Shown: positions 16,620-26,385, counted from the stretch's first letter. The stretch: DNA of 64,000 nt from Ensifer adhaerens (GCF_020035535.1 NZ_CP083349.1:434001-498000), one strand, 5' to 3'. Notes: a model not told the origin generated them from the sequence alone. Program-made: numbers and translations.

Positions 16620-17570
16620 CTACCAGCCCGGCAGCATATGGCTTTGCCTGAGACGCGGATAGCGCGGGAAGCCCTTGATGTCGGCCTCGAGGTCGTCATT
16701 GGCGCTGATCGGCGTGATGTTGTCGAGGCAGGCGGTGATGTGATTGCTGATCGCATTCGAAAGCGAGGGCGAGAGGCCCGGACGCTTCATGATGCCGATC
16801 TGCACCGGCGCCAGCGCCGGGAAGCCGTCGGCGAGCGTCAGCACCTTCATGCCCGGTCGCAACGCCGATTCCGGCAAGACCGATACCGCCATGCCCGCGA
16901 GTACCGCCGCGGCGACGACCGTCGACGACCAGCTGGTGAACAGGATCTGGTACTCCCGCCCGGTCGCATCGAGCGCTGCACAGGCGGCCTGGCGCCAGAG
17001 ACAGTCACGCCGGCCGACCGCGAGCGGGATCGGTGCGTTCTCGGGCAACGGGTGGTTGATCGAGCTCACCCAGCAAAGCGGCTCGGTCCGCACCACGTCC
17101 GACGCGCGCGCGCGCGGATTGTGCGTGACCAGCGCGATGTCGAGGTCGCCCTTCGCCATCTTCTCGGCGAGATCCACGGACGGCTCGCAGACGATGTAGA
17201 GCTCGACATTCGGATGCGTCTTGGCAAAACGCATGATGATCTCGGGCATGTAGCGGTCGGCGTAATCGTCGGGCGTGCCGATCCTGAGCGTTCCTTCGAG
17301 GCGGTTGTCGTCGAAGGAGGCAATCGCTTCGTTGTTGAGGCGGATCATCCGGCGGGCGAAATTCAGCAGCCGGTCGCCCTCGACGGTCAGCCGGTTGCCG
17401 CGGCCGTCTTTCATGAAGAGTGCTTTGCCGATGCGCTCCTCCAGGCGGCGCATTTGCATCGATACGGCGGATTGAGTCTTGAAGACCCGGTCGGCCGCCT
17501 TGGTGAAACTGCCCGTGTCGGCGATCGCGACAAAGGTCTGGAGCTGATCGATATCGAGCGGTGCGGACAT
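16620..17570 (-). CDS. LysR-family transcriptional regulator
   Basis: The 316-residue protein has an N-terminal winged HTH ('LDIDQLQTFVAIADTGSFTK', then 'AVSMQMRRLEERIG') and a C-terminal substrate-binding domain. Cysteines in 'SINHPLPEN...RRDCLWRQAACA' resemble the LrhA-like subgroup more than OxyR. The ATG at 17570 is chosen because the next in-frame ATG lies 14 codons further upstream in AT-rich, non-coding-looking DNA. The ligand and targets are unknown. The intergenic region holds a TGAT-GAA-TATCA near-palindrome just upstream that may be its operator. Confidence 0.88.
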   Translation of the reverse strand: MSAPLDIDQLQTFVAIADTGSFTKAADRVFKTQSAVSMQMRRLEERIGKALFMKDGRGNRLTVEGDRLLNFARRMIRLNNEAIASFDDNRLEGTLRIGTPDDYADRYMPEIIMRFAKTHPNVELYIVCEPSVDLAEKMAKGDLDIALVTHNPRARASDVVRTEPLCWVSSINHPLPENAPIPLAVGRRDCLWRQAACAALDATGREYQILFTSWSSTVVAAAVLAGMAVSVLPESALRPGMKVLTLADGFPALAPVQIGIMKRPGLSPSLSNAISNHITACLDNITPISANDDLEADIKGFPRYPRLRQSHMLPGW

Positions 17571-17777
17571 GGCCGTGATGCATCCATAAGATTGTTTGAT
17601 GAATATCATTAAAAACATTCGTTGGACTGATCAATAAGGATTTGCGATCAATCGGGGGCAAATTCATCGATCCCCCGCCGGCAATTTTGCCGGTGATTCC
17701 CAAATCTTTTGGCCCGCCCCTGCGTTTGACCTCCCCCGCAGGGGATGGGTCTCTTCGTGCCGAAAAAGGAGACCGTC

Positions 17778-18074
17778 ATGCGCACGACACAGCACGTCCT
17801 CGATCTCGACCTCGTTGCAGGGAAGCAGTCCTATGCCCCCCGCACAGTCGGCGTCGTAGCCATGCTGACGTCCGTATGGCGCCAACTCAGAAACCGATAC
17901 GCGATCAGCCGTCTGAACGACATGGATGACCGTCAGCTCCTGGACATGGGGCTGAAGCGAGAAGATGTGCGCGAGGCGATCACCTCGCCCTTCTTCGATA
18001 ATCCGGCCAGTTACCTGACGCGCGCTTCGCGAAACCGTGCGAGCCTCTTCTACAAGGGGACCCGCCACGACTGA
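17778..18074 (+). CDS. DUF1127-domain small protein
   Basis: The product is 98 residues. The C-terminal half carries the DUF1127 signature: 'RNRYAISRLNDMDDRQLLDM' and 'GLKREDVREAI', an Arg-rich helix followed by a conserved aspartate-leucine motif. Short rhizobial DUF1127 proteins act in RNA and phosphate or carbon metabolism, but this longer form has no assigned role. AAGGAG stands seven bases before the ATG. It is divergent from the LysR gene and may be its target, which is inference from position. Confidence 0.85.
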   Translation: MRTTQHVLDLDLVAGKQSYAPRTVGVVAMLTSVWRQLRNRYAISRLNDMDDRQLLDMGLKREDVREAITSPFFDNPASYLTRASRNRASLFYKGTRHD

Positions 18075-18384
18075 TTGTCCCCCATGGCGCATCCCGCCGC
18101 TTAGGGTGTGTGCCAGTCGAGCATGATCCGTGAAAGCCTGCCGCCGCCGCGGGTCATGCTCAGAATTCCAGAGTTTCGGTGCTGCTGGCCGCATTGTCCG
18201 CGCGCTCAAACGTTCCCCGCAGGGTAGAGCCAATAACCCTGCCGCTTGGCCCGGTGCATGACCAAGACATGTGCCGGGCCTTTTTCTTTTCAGATGTGTC
18301 TTCGGCAACGGGCCCGAGCACTCTCCGACGCAGCCGCTTGCTGCGTCCAGCGGAAGCATGGAGGGTGTCGACGGGAAGGGCGTT
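18075..18384. other. Intergenic region with a terminator
   Basis: This 310-bp gap separates the DUF1127 gene from the convergent DUF937 gene. It holds the hairpin at 18248-18290. No convincing open frame or known RNA is visible. Confidence 0.5.
18248..18290 (+). terminator. Rho-independent terminator, plus strand
   Basis: GGCCCGG (18248-18254) pairs with CCGGGCC (18274-18280), with partial extra pairing of GCAT/ATGT inside, and is followed by TTTTTCTTTT. It lies 174 bp after the DUF1127 stop, so a short non-coding transcript ending here is also possible. Confidence 0.7.
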
Positions 18385-19215
18385 TCAGCTCTTTGTGCCG
18401 GGACCGGTCTTGTAGAGGTCGAACAGCGCCTCGACGTTCTTCTGGTATTCCTTTTGCATCTCCAGCCCGGTGTCGAACATGCTGTTCATCACCTGGGAGA
18501 ACTGGGCAAGCGCGGGATTGTCGGCTGCCGGCTTCTGCGCGCCGGCGGCGCCCGCCTGCATCATGTCCTGAAACGCCTTGACGAACGGGTTGTCGGCAAA
18601 GACGTCGGCTGTTTTCGGCTTCTCCTCCTTCTTCGGGGCCATGCCGAAGAAACCCTGCATCGCCTGGGTGAAGGGATTGTCGAAGGGGTTGGGTTGCGGC
18701 TCCGGCTTCTTGGCAAAGCCCGCCGCCTCCATCCACTGCCGCATGGCTGCCGCCATCGGGTTGTTGGCAAAGGCATCGCCTGCGGCGGCGAATTGCCCGG
18801 TCGTTTGCTTGAACAGCCCGCCCATCAGCGTGTCGGCCATGACCGGCAGCATCTGCTTGTAGATCTCCTGGCTGATGCCGGTGACCTGGGCGGCCTGGGC
18901 GGCGATCGCCCGCGACATTTCCTTCGAGCCGAACAACTGTCCGAGAACACCGTTGCCGTCGACCATGCCCTGCGGTGTGAAGGCCTGGCTCATGTCTTCG
19001 AAGTATTTGGCATAGTTGCCGCTACCGAGTGCCGTAAGCAGCGCGCCGAAATCATAGGGGTTGGCTGTGTTGCGCTTGAAGGCGGCCGAAAACGCGGGCA
19101 GCAATGCCGCCGTCGCCTTCGTCATCTGCTCCTGGGCGATGCCAAATTGTTGAGCCATCAGTTCGATGGCTTTGCCATTTTGCGCCTGCGCGAACATGTC
19201 AAAAAGCGGTGCCAT
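18385..19215 (-). CDS. DUF937-domain protein
   Basis: This 276-residue protein has a DUF937 domain over roughly residues 1-160. Recognisable parts are the Gln-rich N-terminal helix ('AQNGKAIELMAQQFGI') and 'GNGVLGQLFGSKEMSRAIA' followed by 'TLMGGLFKQ'. The C-terminal part is Ala/Met/Pro-rich with three repeats of an 'NP(F/M)...AMxxxM' type ('NNPMAAAMRQWM', 'DNPFTQAMQGFF', 'DNPFVKAFQDMM'). No signal peptide is seen, so it is probably cytoplasmic. Function is unknown. The ATG at 19215 is preferred because the upstream part reads as low-quality Arg-rich sequence. Confidence 0.8.
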   Translation of the reverse strand: MAPLFDMFAQAQNGKAIELMAQQFGIAQEQMTKATAALLPAFSAAFKRNTANPYDFGALLTALGSGNYAKYFEDMSQAFTPQGMVDGNGVLGQLFGSKEMSRAIAAQAAQVTGISQEIYKQMLPVMADTLMGGLFKQTTGQFAAAGDAFANNPMAAAMRQWMEAAGFAKKPEPQPNPFDNPFTQAMQGFFGMAPKKEEKPKTADVFADNPFVKAFQDMMQAGAAGAQKPAADNPALAQFSQVMNSMFDTGLEMQKEYQKNVEALFDLYKTGPGTKS

Positions 19216-19327
19216 GCCAGTTCCCCTTCGGCATCTTGAATCGCGCCGCTGCAAACGGCGCATATCCTTGCACTATAACGGGAAATCGGGGTCTGGAAAC
19301 CGCTTTTTGAAACGTGCTTTGTAAGCC

Positions 19328-20701
19328 CTAGTACTGGTATTCGGCAAAGACCGGCTCGACCGAGCCATTCCAGCGGCCGTTGTAGAGCGCCAGCAGATCT
19401 TCGGCGAGTGTCGCCTTCTTGGCGAGCACTTCGTCGAGCGGTGCCAGGAACTGGCTTTCGTCGATACCGTCGCCGTTCAGCCGGTTGCGGCGCTTCAGGC
19501 CGCCACGCGAAATGGCGATCACCTCGCGGGCAATGTCGTAGAGGTTGCCGTTGCGGAACTTGGTCGCGAGCGCCTGCACGGGCACCGCGTCGCGCATGGC
19601 GGTCACTTCCTCGAGGGTCCAGTCGCGCGTCAGGGTCTCGGCGGCATCGAGCGCTTCGCGGTCGTAGAGCAGGCCGACCCAGAAGGCCGGCAGCGCGCAG
19701 ATCCGCCGCCATGGGCCGCCGTCGGCGCCACGCATCTCAAGGAAGCGCTTGAGCCGGACGTCGGGGAACAGCGTCGAAAGATGGTTCGTCCAGTCACCCA
19801 TGTTCGGCTGCCAGTCGGCGATCTCGCCCTTTAGCGCTCCGCCCATGAACTGGCGGAACGTGACGTGGGTACAGTCGTGATAGTGGCCGTCGCGCACGAC
19901 GAAATACATCGGTACGTCCAGTGCCCATTCGACATAGTCGGCAAAGCCGAAATTCGGGCCGAAGGCGGACGGCAGCAGGCCGGCGCGCTGGTTGTCGGTA
20001 TCACGCCAGATGTCGCCGCGCCAGGAAAGCAGCCCGTTCGGCTTGCCGTCGGTGAACGGCGAGCTGGCGAAGAGGGCGGTTGAGAGCGGCTGCAGCTTCA
20101 GGGAAACCTGCATCTTGCGGCGCATGTCCTCTTCCGAGGAGAAGTCGAGATTCACCTGGATCGTGCAGGTGCGATACATCATGTCGAGGCCCCTGGTGCC
20201 GACCTTGGGCATATAGCGGCTCATGATGCCATAACGCGATTTCGGCATGCGCGGCGTCTCGGCGAAGGTCCATTTCGGGCTGCCCCCGATGCCGAGGAAA
20301 CGGATGCCGAGCGGCTCGGCGACTTCGCGCAGGACCGCGAGGTGCTGGTTCGATTCCTTGCAGGTCTGGTGCAGGTTTTCGAGAGGCGCGCCGGAAAGCT
20401 CGAACTGGCCACCCGGCTCCAGTGAGATCGCGCCGTTGCCCGACTGCTCGGCGAGGCCGATGATGTTGCCTTCGTCGATGATCGGTTCCCAGCCGCTCTT
20501 GGCGGCCATGCCGTTCAGAAGCGCCTGGATGCTGGCCTCGCCAAAATAGGGGACGGGGCTGTTGTCCGCCTTAAAGAAGGCGAACTTTTCGTGCTCCGTG
20601 CCGATCCGGAACCGCTCCTCCGGTTTCGAACCTTCTGCCAGGTAGGCGGTCAGGTCAGCAACAGAGGTTACCGGCGTCTGGTCGGTGGTATCTCGGGCCA
20701 T
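19328..20701 (-). CDS. gshA: Glutamate-cysteine ligase (plant/proteobacterial type)
   Basis: GshA joins glutamate and cysteine, the first step of glutathione synthesis. The 457-residue length and motifs fit the plant-like group of alphaproteobacteria: 'FRIGTEHEKFAF' near the N-terminus (ATP/metal-binding Glu), 'ISLEPGGQFELSGAP', and 'TCTIQVNLDFSSEEDM'. Cysteine residues used for redox regulation in plants are not conspicuous. It is followed downstream on the same strand by the DUF937 gene after 112 bp and preceded by rsmE, probably separately transcribed because of a 245-bp gap. Confidence 0.95.
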   Translation of the reverse strand: MARDTTDQTPVTSVADLTAYLAEGSKPEERFRIGTEHEKFAFFKADNSPVPYFGEASIQALLNGMAAKSGWEPIIDEGNIIGLAEQSGNGAISLEPGGQFELSGAPLENLHQTCKESNQHLAVLREVAEPLGIRFLGIGGSPKWTFAETPRMPKSRYGIMSRYMPKVGTRGLDMMYRTCTIQVNLDFSSEEDMRRKMQVSLKLQPLSTALFASSPFTDGKPNGLLSWRGDIWRDTDNQRAGLLPSAFGPNFGFADYVEWALDVPMYFVVRDGHYHDCTHVTFRQFMGGALKGEIADWQPNMGDWTNHLSTLFPDVRLKRFLEMRGADGGPWRRICALPAFWVGLLYDREALDAAETLTRDWTLEEVTAMRDAVPVQALATKFRNGNLYDIAREVIAISRGGLKRRNRLNGDGIDESQFLAPLDEVLAKKATLAEDLLALYNGRWNGSVEPVFAEYQY

Positions 20702-20946
20702 GAGCGTCTTCTTTTGTTTGGGCGGCTCCCACTGGATAGCGGGAGTTGATGAAGGCTGCTTGAACCGTAATCAGGTGCGGTGCAAGTCAATTTCTTTCAA
20801 GATCTCATCAAAAAAAGTAGGACGATTGCTTGCGCTGGAGCAAGCTCGTTGGAACTGGGTATCGTCGACCCAACCATGCCTTGTTGTCAGAGGTCCGCCC
20901 TGTTCTAGAGGAACGAGCGGCAACCGGATTTCCCGGGAGCGACCGG

Positions 20947-21684
20947 CTATCGCCAGTCGCCGACAGTGGCCTGGATGACCGCCATGGCGGCGACGGCCGC
21001 GGTATCAGCCCTTAGAATCCGCGGCCCGAGCGGAATGGCGCTCACGAAATCGAGGCTGTGGAGCAGCGTCCGTTCGCCTTCCGAGAACCCGCCCTCCGGG
21101 CCGATCAACAGGGCGAGTTTCTTTTCCTTGATGCCGGAAAGGATCGGCAGCGGGTTCTGGCTGTCGCTGCCTTCGTCGCAAAAGATGATGCGCCGGTCGC
21201 TGGACCAGGTGGAAAGCACATCCTCAAGCCGACGCGGCTCTTCCACATCGGGAATACCCAGCACGCCGCATTGTTCAGCGGCCTCGATGACGTTGGCGCG
21301 GACCCGTTCGATGCTGCCGAGCTTGCCCTGCACGTGCTGGGTCATCACCGGCTGCAGCAGGCCTGCACCCATCTCGACGGCCTTCTGCACGAGATAGTCG
21401 AGCCGCCCGACCTTGAGCGGTGCAAAGAGATAGACGAGATCGCAGGGTTCCGGCTGTGGGCGGGTCTGCTCGACCGATGTCAGCACCAGACGCTTTTTGC
21501 TGGCGAAGGAAAGTTCGGTGCGCCATTCGCCATCGCGTCCGTTGAAGGTAAGGATCGAGGAGCCTTCCTCATAGCGCAGCACATTGACCAGGTAGTTGAA
21601 CTGTTCCTTCGTCGCCTCCTGGCTGGAGCCGGCGTTAAGAGCGTGCTCGACGAACAGTCGCTGCATGCGAAAATTGGCGCGCAT
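20947..21684 (-). CDS. rsmE: 16S rRNA (uracil-1498-N3)-methyltransferase RsmE
   Basis: RsmE methylates N3 of U1498 in 16S rRNA. The 245-residue protein has a small N-terminal PUA-like region ('[16 protein letters not shown]') and a SPOUT methyltransferase domain. The knot motifs are visible: '[19 protein letters not shown]', '[15 protein letters not shown]' and '[20 protein letters not shown]'. The ATG at 21684 matches the usual start, and the stop of the upstream pit gene lies 11 bp before it, so they probably form an operon. Confidence 0.94.
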   Translation of the reverse strand: MRANFRMQRLFVEHALNAGSSQEATKEQFNYLVNVLRYEEGSSILTFNGRDGEWRTELSFASKKRLVLTSVEQTRPQPEPCDLVYLFAPLKVGRLDYLVQKAVEMGAGLLQPVMTQHVQGKLGSIERVRANVIEAAEQCGVLGIPDVEEPRRLEDVLSTWSSDRRIIFCDEGSDSQNPLPILSGIKEKKLALLIGPEGGFSEGERTLLHSLDFVSAIPLGPRILRADTAAVAAMAVIQATVGDWR

Positions 21685-21695
21685 ATCGGGTGCTT

Positions 21696-23225
21696 TCACA
21701 TGAAAATGCTGGAAAGGATAAAGTAAAGGACGGCCGATAGCGCGGCCGAGGCGGGAACGGTGATGACCCAGGCGGCGACGATCGTGAGGAAATGCGACCG
21801 GCGCACGAGGCGGCGGCGCCGGACTTCGGCAAAATTGGTCTCCGCCGAATCCATGAAATCGGTCTGCCCTGTCCGCTGACGGACATATTGCAGACGCCGC
21901 TTGGAGTTGCGGATATACCATTCACGGAAGAAGCCGACGCCGAAGACGGCACCAACAGCCGTGTGCGTCGAACTGATCGGCAGTCCGAGCGCCGATGCCA
22001 GGAGCACCGTGACGGCGGTGGCAAGCGCCACGCAGAAGGCGCGCATCGGGTTGAGCTTGGTGATTTCCTGGCCGACGACGCGGATGAGCTTCGGGCCATA
22101 GAGAAGCAGGCCGATCGAAATGCCGAGGGCGCCGATTGCAAGCTCCCACAAGGGCGCCGGCGATTTCTCCGTCGTGATGACGCCGTCGAGCGCCGAGACG
22201 ATCGCCGATAGCGGGCCGATCGCGTTCGAGACGTCGTTGGCGCCGTGGGCGAAGGACAGCAGCGCAGCGGCCACGATCAGCGGCAAGCGGAAGAGCTTGC
22301 GAAGGGACTGATTCCGGTTGTCGAGGCCTTCCGATTGGCGGAAGATCCAGGGCCTGGCCTGCAGGTAGACTGCCACCCCCGCAACGACGCCGGCGGCGAG
22401 GCCCACGGGCACCGTGATCGCCGCCACCTGCACCAGCGCGATCAGAGCAAGATAGGCGGTAAAACTCCCGGCGGTAACGCCGAGGATAACCGGCATCCAT
22501 CTCCTGGCCGCGGCGATCTTGTCCTCGCGGTAAATGATGAATTCCTTGAGGAAGGCGAGGAAGATGGCGGCGATGGCGCCGCCGAGCAGCGGCGAGACCG
22601 ACCAGCTGAGCGTGATGCCGGCGAGCGACCACCACTGCACGCTGGAAAAGCCGGCGGCGGCGATGCCTGCGCCGACGATGCCGCCGATGATGGAGTGCGT
22701 GGTCGAAACTGGTGCTCCGGAATAGGTGGCGATGTTGATCCAGGCGGCCGATGACGCAAGCGCGGCCATCATGATCCAGACGATCGCCTGCGGACCGAGC
22801 ACGTCTTCGCCGTAGACGATGCCCGCTTCGATCGTCAGCGCCACTTGCCGCCCGGCCAGCATTGCGCCGGCGATCTCGAACACGGCGGCAATCGCAAGCG
22901 CGGTCGCCATCGACATCGCCTTGGCGCCGACGGCAGCGCCGACGTTGTTGGTCACGTCGTTCGCGCCGATGTTCATGGCCATGTAGCCGGCGATGGCAGC
23001 GGCAGCGATGATGATAGGCGCAGTCGCGGAACTCGTCACGAAGCTCGCGGCAAAGGCCATGCTCAGAAGCAGAAAGAGACCGGCGAGCGCCGGCGCCGCC
23101 AGGCTGCGGCGGACATGTCGCGACGCCTCTTCGGCAAGGCTGAGCTTGTCGAGATCTTTGTCGATCGTCTGTTTTGCGAGGCGTACGCGCGGCTGTGCCA
23201 CTGCCTGGAACTCCATTGTCACCAT
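21696..23225 (-). CDS. pit: Low-affinity inorganic phosphate transporter (PiT family)
   Basis: This is a roughly 509-residue polytopic inner-membrane protein that imports phosphate (with metal) by proton symport. Both PiT signature repeats are present: '[20 protein letters not shown]' in the first half and '[20 protein letters not shown]' in the second, plus '[13 protein letters not shown]' and '[16 protein letters not shown]'. The start is uncertain: ATGs at 23252, 23225 and 23216 are all in frame and none has a good ribosome site. Many rhizobial pit genes sit next to a PhoU-like orfA; here that partner is absent and a Nudix gene is upstream instead. Confidence 0.92.
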   Translation of the reverse strand: MVTMEFQAVAQPRVRLAKQTIDKDLDKLSLAEEASRHVRRSLAAPALAGLFLLLSMAFAASFVTSSATAPIIIAAAAIAGYMAMNIGANDVTNNVGAAVGAKAMSMATALAIAAVFEIAGAMLAGRQVALTIEAGIVYGEDVLGPQAIVWIMMAALASSAAWINIATYSGAPVSTTHSIIGGIVGAGIAAAGFSSVQWWSLAGITLSWSVSPLLGGAIAAIFLAFLKEFIIYREDKIAAARRWMPVILGVTAGSFTAYLALIALVQVAAITVPVGLAAGVVAGVAVYLQARPWIFRQSEGLDNRNQSLRKLFRLPLIVAAALLSFAHGANDVSNAIGPLSAIVSALDGVITTEKSPAPLWELAIGALGISIGLLLYGPKLIRVVGQEITKLNPMRAFCVALATAVTVLLASALGLPISSTHTAVGAVFGVGFFREWYIRNSKRRLQYVRQRTGQTDFMDSAETNFAEVRRRRLVRRSHFLTIVAAWVITVPASAALSAVLYFILSSIFM

Positions 23226-23337
23226 GGCCACTAAGGCCACTGCAACATGCATTCAAGTGGATTTGATGGACATCGGTGCCGCGCGCGTCGGGAACTCGCG
23301 TTCAGGGGCATCGGATGGCCGGGGATGGCCCGAAAGA

Positions 23338-23892
23338 CTAGCCGTTCGCAGCTTTCGGCATCGGCACAGAGAGCGTCGCCATGCGTTCGCCGAAGGCGAG
23401 AATGAGATCCTTCAGCGACGGCTCTGCGACCCGAGAAGCCGCTTCCTTGTAGTCGACCCATTCGAGCTGCCTGCGACCTTCCTCGGGGAAGTGCTTGCAG
23501 AGATCGTCGACTTCCAGTGCGTGAACCTGCACCTTGACCGAGATCTTCAGGCCATGGTCCATGCGCTTCTGGTAAAGATAGTAGCCGGCCGTCGCCTTCT
23601 GCACCCGCCCCTTGACGCCGGCCTCTTCGTAGGCCTCGCGCTCTGCCACCTCGTGGGCGCGCTTGCCCTGCATTGGCCATCCCTTGGGAATGACCCAGCG
23701 ACCGGTGTCGCGGCTGGTGATCATCAGGATTTCGAGAGCCTTGGTCTTCTTGCGGATCCGATAGCAGAGCGCGGCGTATTGCATGCGCGCCGGGCGGCGC
23801 AACATCAACTGGACATCGGATGCGAGTCTGTTCAAGAAGTTCAAGGTCGTCTGCGCTCCTCTCGGCGAATCAGTGTTTTTGTTTTCTGTCAA
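23338..23892 (-). CDS. Nudix hydrolase
   Basis: The product is a single Nudix domain that should cleave a nucleoside diphosphate or diphosphoinositol-type substrate. The Nudix box reads 'GWPMQGKRAHEVAEREAYEEAGV'-like over about residues 75-97: the REAYEEAG core is intact, but the Glu expected six residues after the first Gly is Lys. 'VIPKGWPM' precedes it, as in the rhizobial subgroup related to diphosphoinositol polyphosphate phosphatases. The start is a TTG at 23892 without a clear ribosome site; an ATG at 23805 would give a shorter protein that still has the whole domain. It is upstream of pit on the same strand. Confidence 0.85.
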   Translation of the reverse strand: MTENKNTDSPRGAQTTLNFLNRLASDVQLMLRRPARMQYAALCYRIRKKTKALEILMITSRDTGRWVIPKGWPMQGKRAHEVAEREAYEEAGVKGRVQKATAGYYLYQKRMDHGLKISVKVQVHALEVDDLCKHFPEEGRRQLEWVDYKEAASRVAEPSLKDLILAFGERMATLSVPMPKAANG

Positions 23893-24050
23893 AGCCAGTA
23901 TGGCAGCGTCCTGTTACGTGTAAACGTCGCCGCCGGCGGGCAGCCGGATATGCAGCCAGCTTTCCTCTGCACTGTGGTCCATATACGACAGCATATGGTG
24001 TTTCCACGGCAGTTTATAAAGCGCCGGCAACTCGGCGTTGGTCCGATCCG

Positions 24051-24839
24051 TCAGCTCGCGCGATCGCGTTGCTGCAGACGCAGGCGGGCGATGCGGTTCC
24101 ATTCGCCGGTGCGCTCCACCTCGCGGGTTGCAGCAGCGACAAAGTCGATATGGGACTGCGACGCGGCCTTTGCCTTTGCCGGGTCCCGCGCCATGATCGC
24201 GTCGTAGATCGCCTCGTGCTGACCAAGCAGCCGGTCGCGCGCGCCGGGCGCATCGAAGACTGAGTTGCGATGGAAGAAGATGCCCTGTTGGAGCAGCCGA
24301 TAACAGGCGCGCAGCGTGTGCATCAGGATGATGTTGTGGGCGCTTTCGCCGATTGCCTGGTGCAGCTCGATATCGGCTTCGAGCTCCGCGTCGAAGTCGC
24401 CGGCGGCGTGTGCCGTTCGCATGCGTTCGATGATCCTGGTCAGGATGTCCCGGTCGAAATCGGTGGCGCGGCTGGCGGCCAGTTCCGCGGTCAGCCCTTC
24501 GAGCTCGCGTCGGTATTCGAGATAATCCTGCGTCGCCTTGTGATGACGGGCGATGAGATCGATCAGCGGCTTGGAAAAAATCTGCCCGACGACATCGGCG
24601 ACGAAGGTGCCGCCACCGTGTCGGCTTTCGACGAGGCCACGCCCTTCCAGTTCCTTGAGCGCCTCGCGCAGGATTGGCCTCGATACGTCGAAGCGCTTGG
24701 AAAGCTCCCGTTCCCCAGGCAGCCGGTCGCCGTCGCGCAGTACGCCTTCGAGGATCAGCAGCTCGATCTGTTGCACGACTTCGTCCGCCGTCCGGCTGTG
24801 GCTGATGCGGGCGAAGAGGTCGATCTGGTCGTCAGTCAC
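24051..24839 (-). CDS. FadR/GntR-family transcriptional regulator (FCD type)
   Basis: This 262-residue regulator has a GntR winged HTH at about 15-80 ('LRDGDRLPGERELSKRFDVS', 'REALKELEGRGLVESRHGGG') and an all-helical FCD ligand domain. The FCD metal/ligand residues are visible as 'DIELHQAIGESAHN' and the late 'SQSHIDFV'. Close relatives include PdhR, LldR and GlcC, which sense pyruvate, lactate or glycolate. The glycolate oxidase operon lies 2.7 kb away, a suggestive but unproven link. The start is GTG with GGGAG eight bases upstream. A palindrome at 24981-25005 upstream is a candidate operator. Confidence 0.88.
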   Translation of the reverse strand: MTDDQIDLFARISHSRTADEVVQQIELLILEGVLRDGDRLPGERELSKRFDVSRPILREALKELEGRGLVESRHGGGTFVADVVGQIFSKPLIDLIARHHKATQDYLEYRRELEGLTAELAASRATDFDRDILTRIIERMRTAHAAGDFDAELEADIELHQAIGESAHNIILMHTLRACYRLLQQGIFFHRNSVFDAPGARDRLLGQHEAIYDAIMARDPAKAKAASQSHIDFVAAATREVERTGEWNRIARLRLQQRDRAS

Positions 24840-24980
24840 GTCTTGGTCTCCCGGATCACGATGATTTCCGGTCGCTTAGGCCAAAAAGATATCGTGATTC
24901 TGATAGGTTGGGGCGAAAAGGGGCGGCCAGTCGCGAAGGTTCCCTTGTCCCGCTGTGCCGCAATCTAGGCAGCTGACGCC

Positions 24981-25005
24981 AAGTGGTCAATTTCCTTGTC
25001 CACTT
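24981..25005. promoter_or_regulatory. AAGTGG-N13-CCACTT palindrome, candidate operator
   Basis: The six-base arms AAGTGG and CCACTT frame TCAATTTCCTTGT, and GCAGCTGAC repeats flank it on both sides (about 24970 and 25010). It lies in the divergent region between the FadR-type regulator and the DUF3422 gene. TGGTC-like half sites are typical of FadR-family operators; the link is inference. Confidence 0.45.
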
Positions 25006-25110
25006 TGTGCAGCTGACAAAAATCAAACTGCGTCAATGCGTCCTTTTTCTTTTGCTCGTTCGATTGATAAGAAAGTCGTGATGAACGCGTGAGGGGGACA
25101 AGAGCGCTTC

Positions 25111-26385
25111 ATGGCAAAGGGTAGTTTTGCATTTCCGGTGGCGCCGATGCGCGCCTTGGCCTTGGGCGAGGTTCACTCTCGCCCCTATGCGCTGGTGACC
25201 ACGCCGCGGGTGATTTTCCAGCTCGCCTTCCTGACGGATGGCGGCTCGATCGTCGATCACGCCGTACTGTCGGAACTGTCGCGCGCACGGGGGATTGCGC
25301 CGCCGGGGCGCGACGCGAACCATCATGCGATGTCCTGGGGGCAGGGGACGTTGCGCTGGGAGCGTCACACCGAATTTTCGACCTATTTCTGGGATGCGCC
25401 GCCGCCGGAGCAGTTTGGCGGAGAGGTGCCGATCCATCCCTTCGGCGACGGCTTTTCGCCACCGGGTTCGCTGATCTCGGGCATCCGCCTGGAAATCCGG
25501 CCGGACACGCCTGAAACCCGGGATGCGATCAAGCTCCTCGATCCGACGAGCCTCTGCTACAGCGAAACCAAGAACGGCCAGGCCGTGATCGTCACCGACT
25601 TCCGCCAGAACGGTGATGGGCTGACCCAGATCCTGGTGATCGACCGCGGCATGACCGAGGCGGGCACCGGCGCGCTGGTCCAGCGCCTGCTCGATATCGA
25701 GACCTACCGCACACTGGCGATGCTGGGCCTGCCGCTCGCCCAGTCGCTGTCGCCGGAAATCCGCCGAACCGAAGATGGTCTGACCGGAATTACCCAGCGC
25801 ATGAAGGAAAATGTGCGCGAGGAGGCCGACGACATGTTGGCCGAGATCACCCGGCTCGCCGCCGATCTCGAGGCCGGTGCCGCGCTCAGTCTCTATCGCT
25901 TCGGCGCCAGCCGCGCCTATTACGGCATCGTGCAGGAGCGCATTCGCACGCTCTCCGAGACACCGCTGCCCGGCTACGAGACCATAGGCACCTTTCTCGA
26001 ACGACGCCTGGCGCCGGCCATGCGCACCTGTCAGTCGGTCGAGGAGCGCCAGGCCAACCTGTCGCGCAAGCTCGCCCGTGCCACCGCTCTTTTGCGAAGC
26101 TGGGTCGATGTCGAACTCGAACGGCAGAACAGCGCGCTGCTCAACTCGATGGACCGCCGCGCGAAGCTGCAGCTACGCCTGCAGCAGACCGTTGAAGGAC
26201 TGTCGGTCGCCGCCATCTCCTACTACGTCGTCGGGTTGTTCGGCTACCTCGCCAAGGCCGTCAGCCACGAACTCCCGATCGATCCAGGCCTGCTGACCGG
26301 CCTTGCCGTTCCCGTCGCCGTTGCCGGCGTCTGGCTGATCGTGCGCCGCATCCGCCGACATCACGAGGAAGGGGATCACAAGTAA
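25111..26385 (+). CDS. DUF3422 family membrane-anchored protein
   Basis: This 424-residue protein is full length for the DUF3422 family of unknown function in proteobacteria. It opens with 'LGEVHSRPYALVTTPRVI', a conserved family signature around 'HARP/HSRP', and 'HHAMSWGQGTLRWERHTEFS'. Two hydrophobic segments near the C-terminus (about 372-390 and 397-415) predict membrane attachment, with long helices before them. The ATG at 25111 has a weak ribosome site. It is divergent from the FadR-type regulator and could be its target, but that is positional inference. Confidence 0.85.
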   Translation: MAKGSFAFPVAPMRALALGEVHSRPYALVTTPRVIFQLAFLTDGGSIVDHAVLSELSRARGIAPPGRDANHHAMSWGQGTLRWERHTEFSTYFWDAPPPEQFGGEVPIHPFGDGFSPPGSLISGIRLEIRPDTPETRDAIKLLDPTSLCYSETKNGQAVIVTDFRQNGDGLTQILVIDRGMTEAGTGALVQRLLDIETYRTLAMLGLPLAQSLSPEIRRTEDGLTGITQRMKENVREEADDMLAEITRLAADLEAGAALSLYRFGASRAYYGIVQERIRTLSETPLPGYETIGTFLERRLAPAMRTCQSVEERQANLSRKLARATALLRSWVDVELERQNSALLNSMDRRAKLQLRLQQTVEGLSVAAISYYVVGLFGYLAKAVSHELPIDPGLLTGLAVPVAVAGVWLIVRRIRRHHEEGDHK

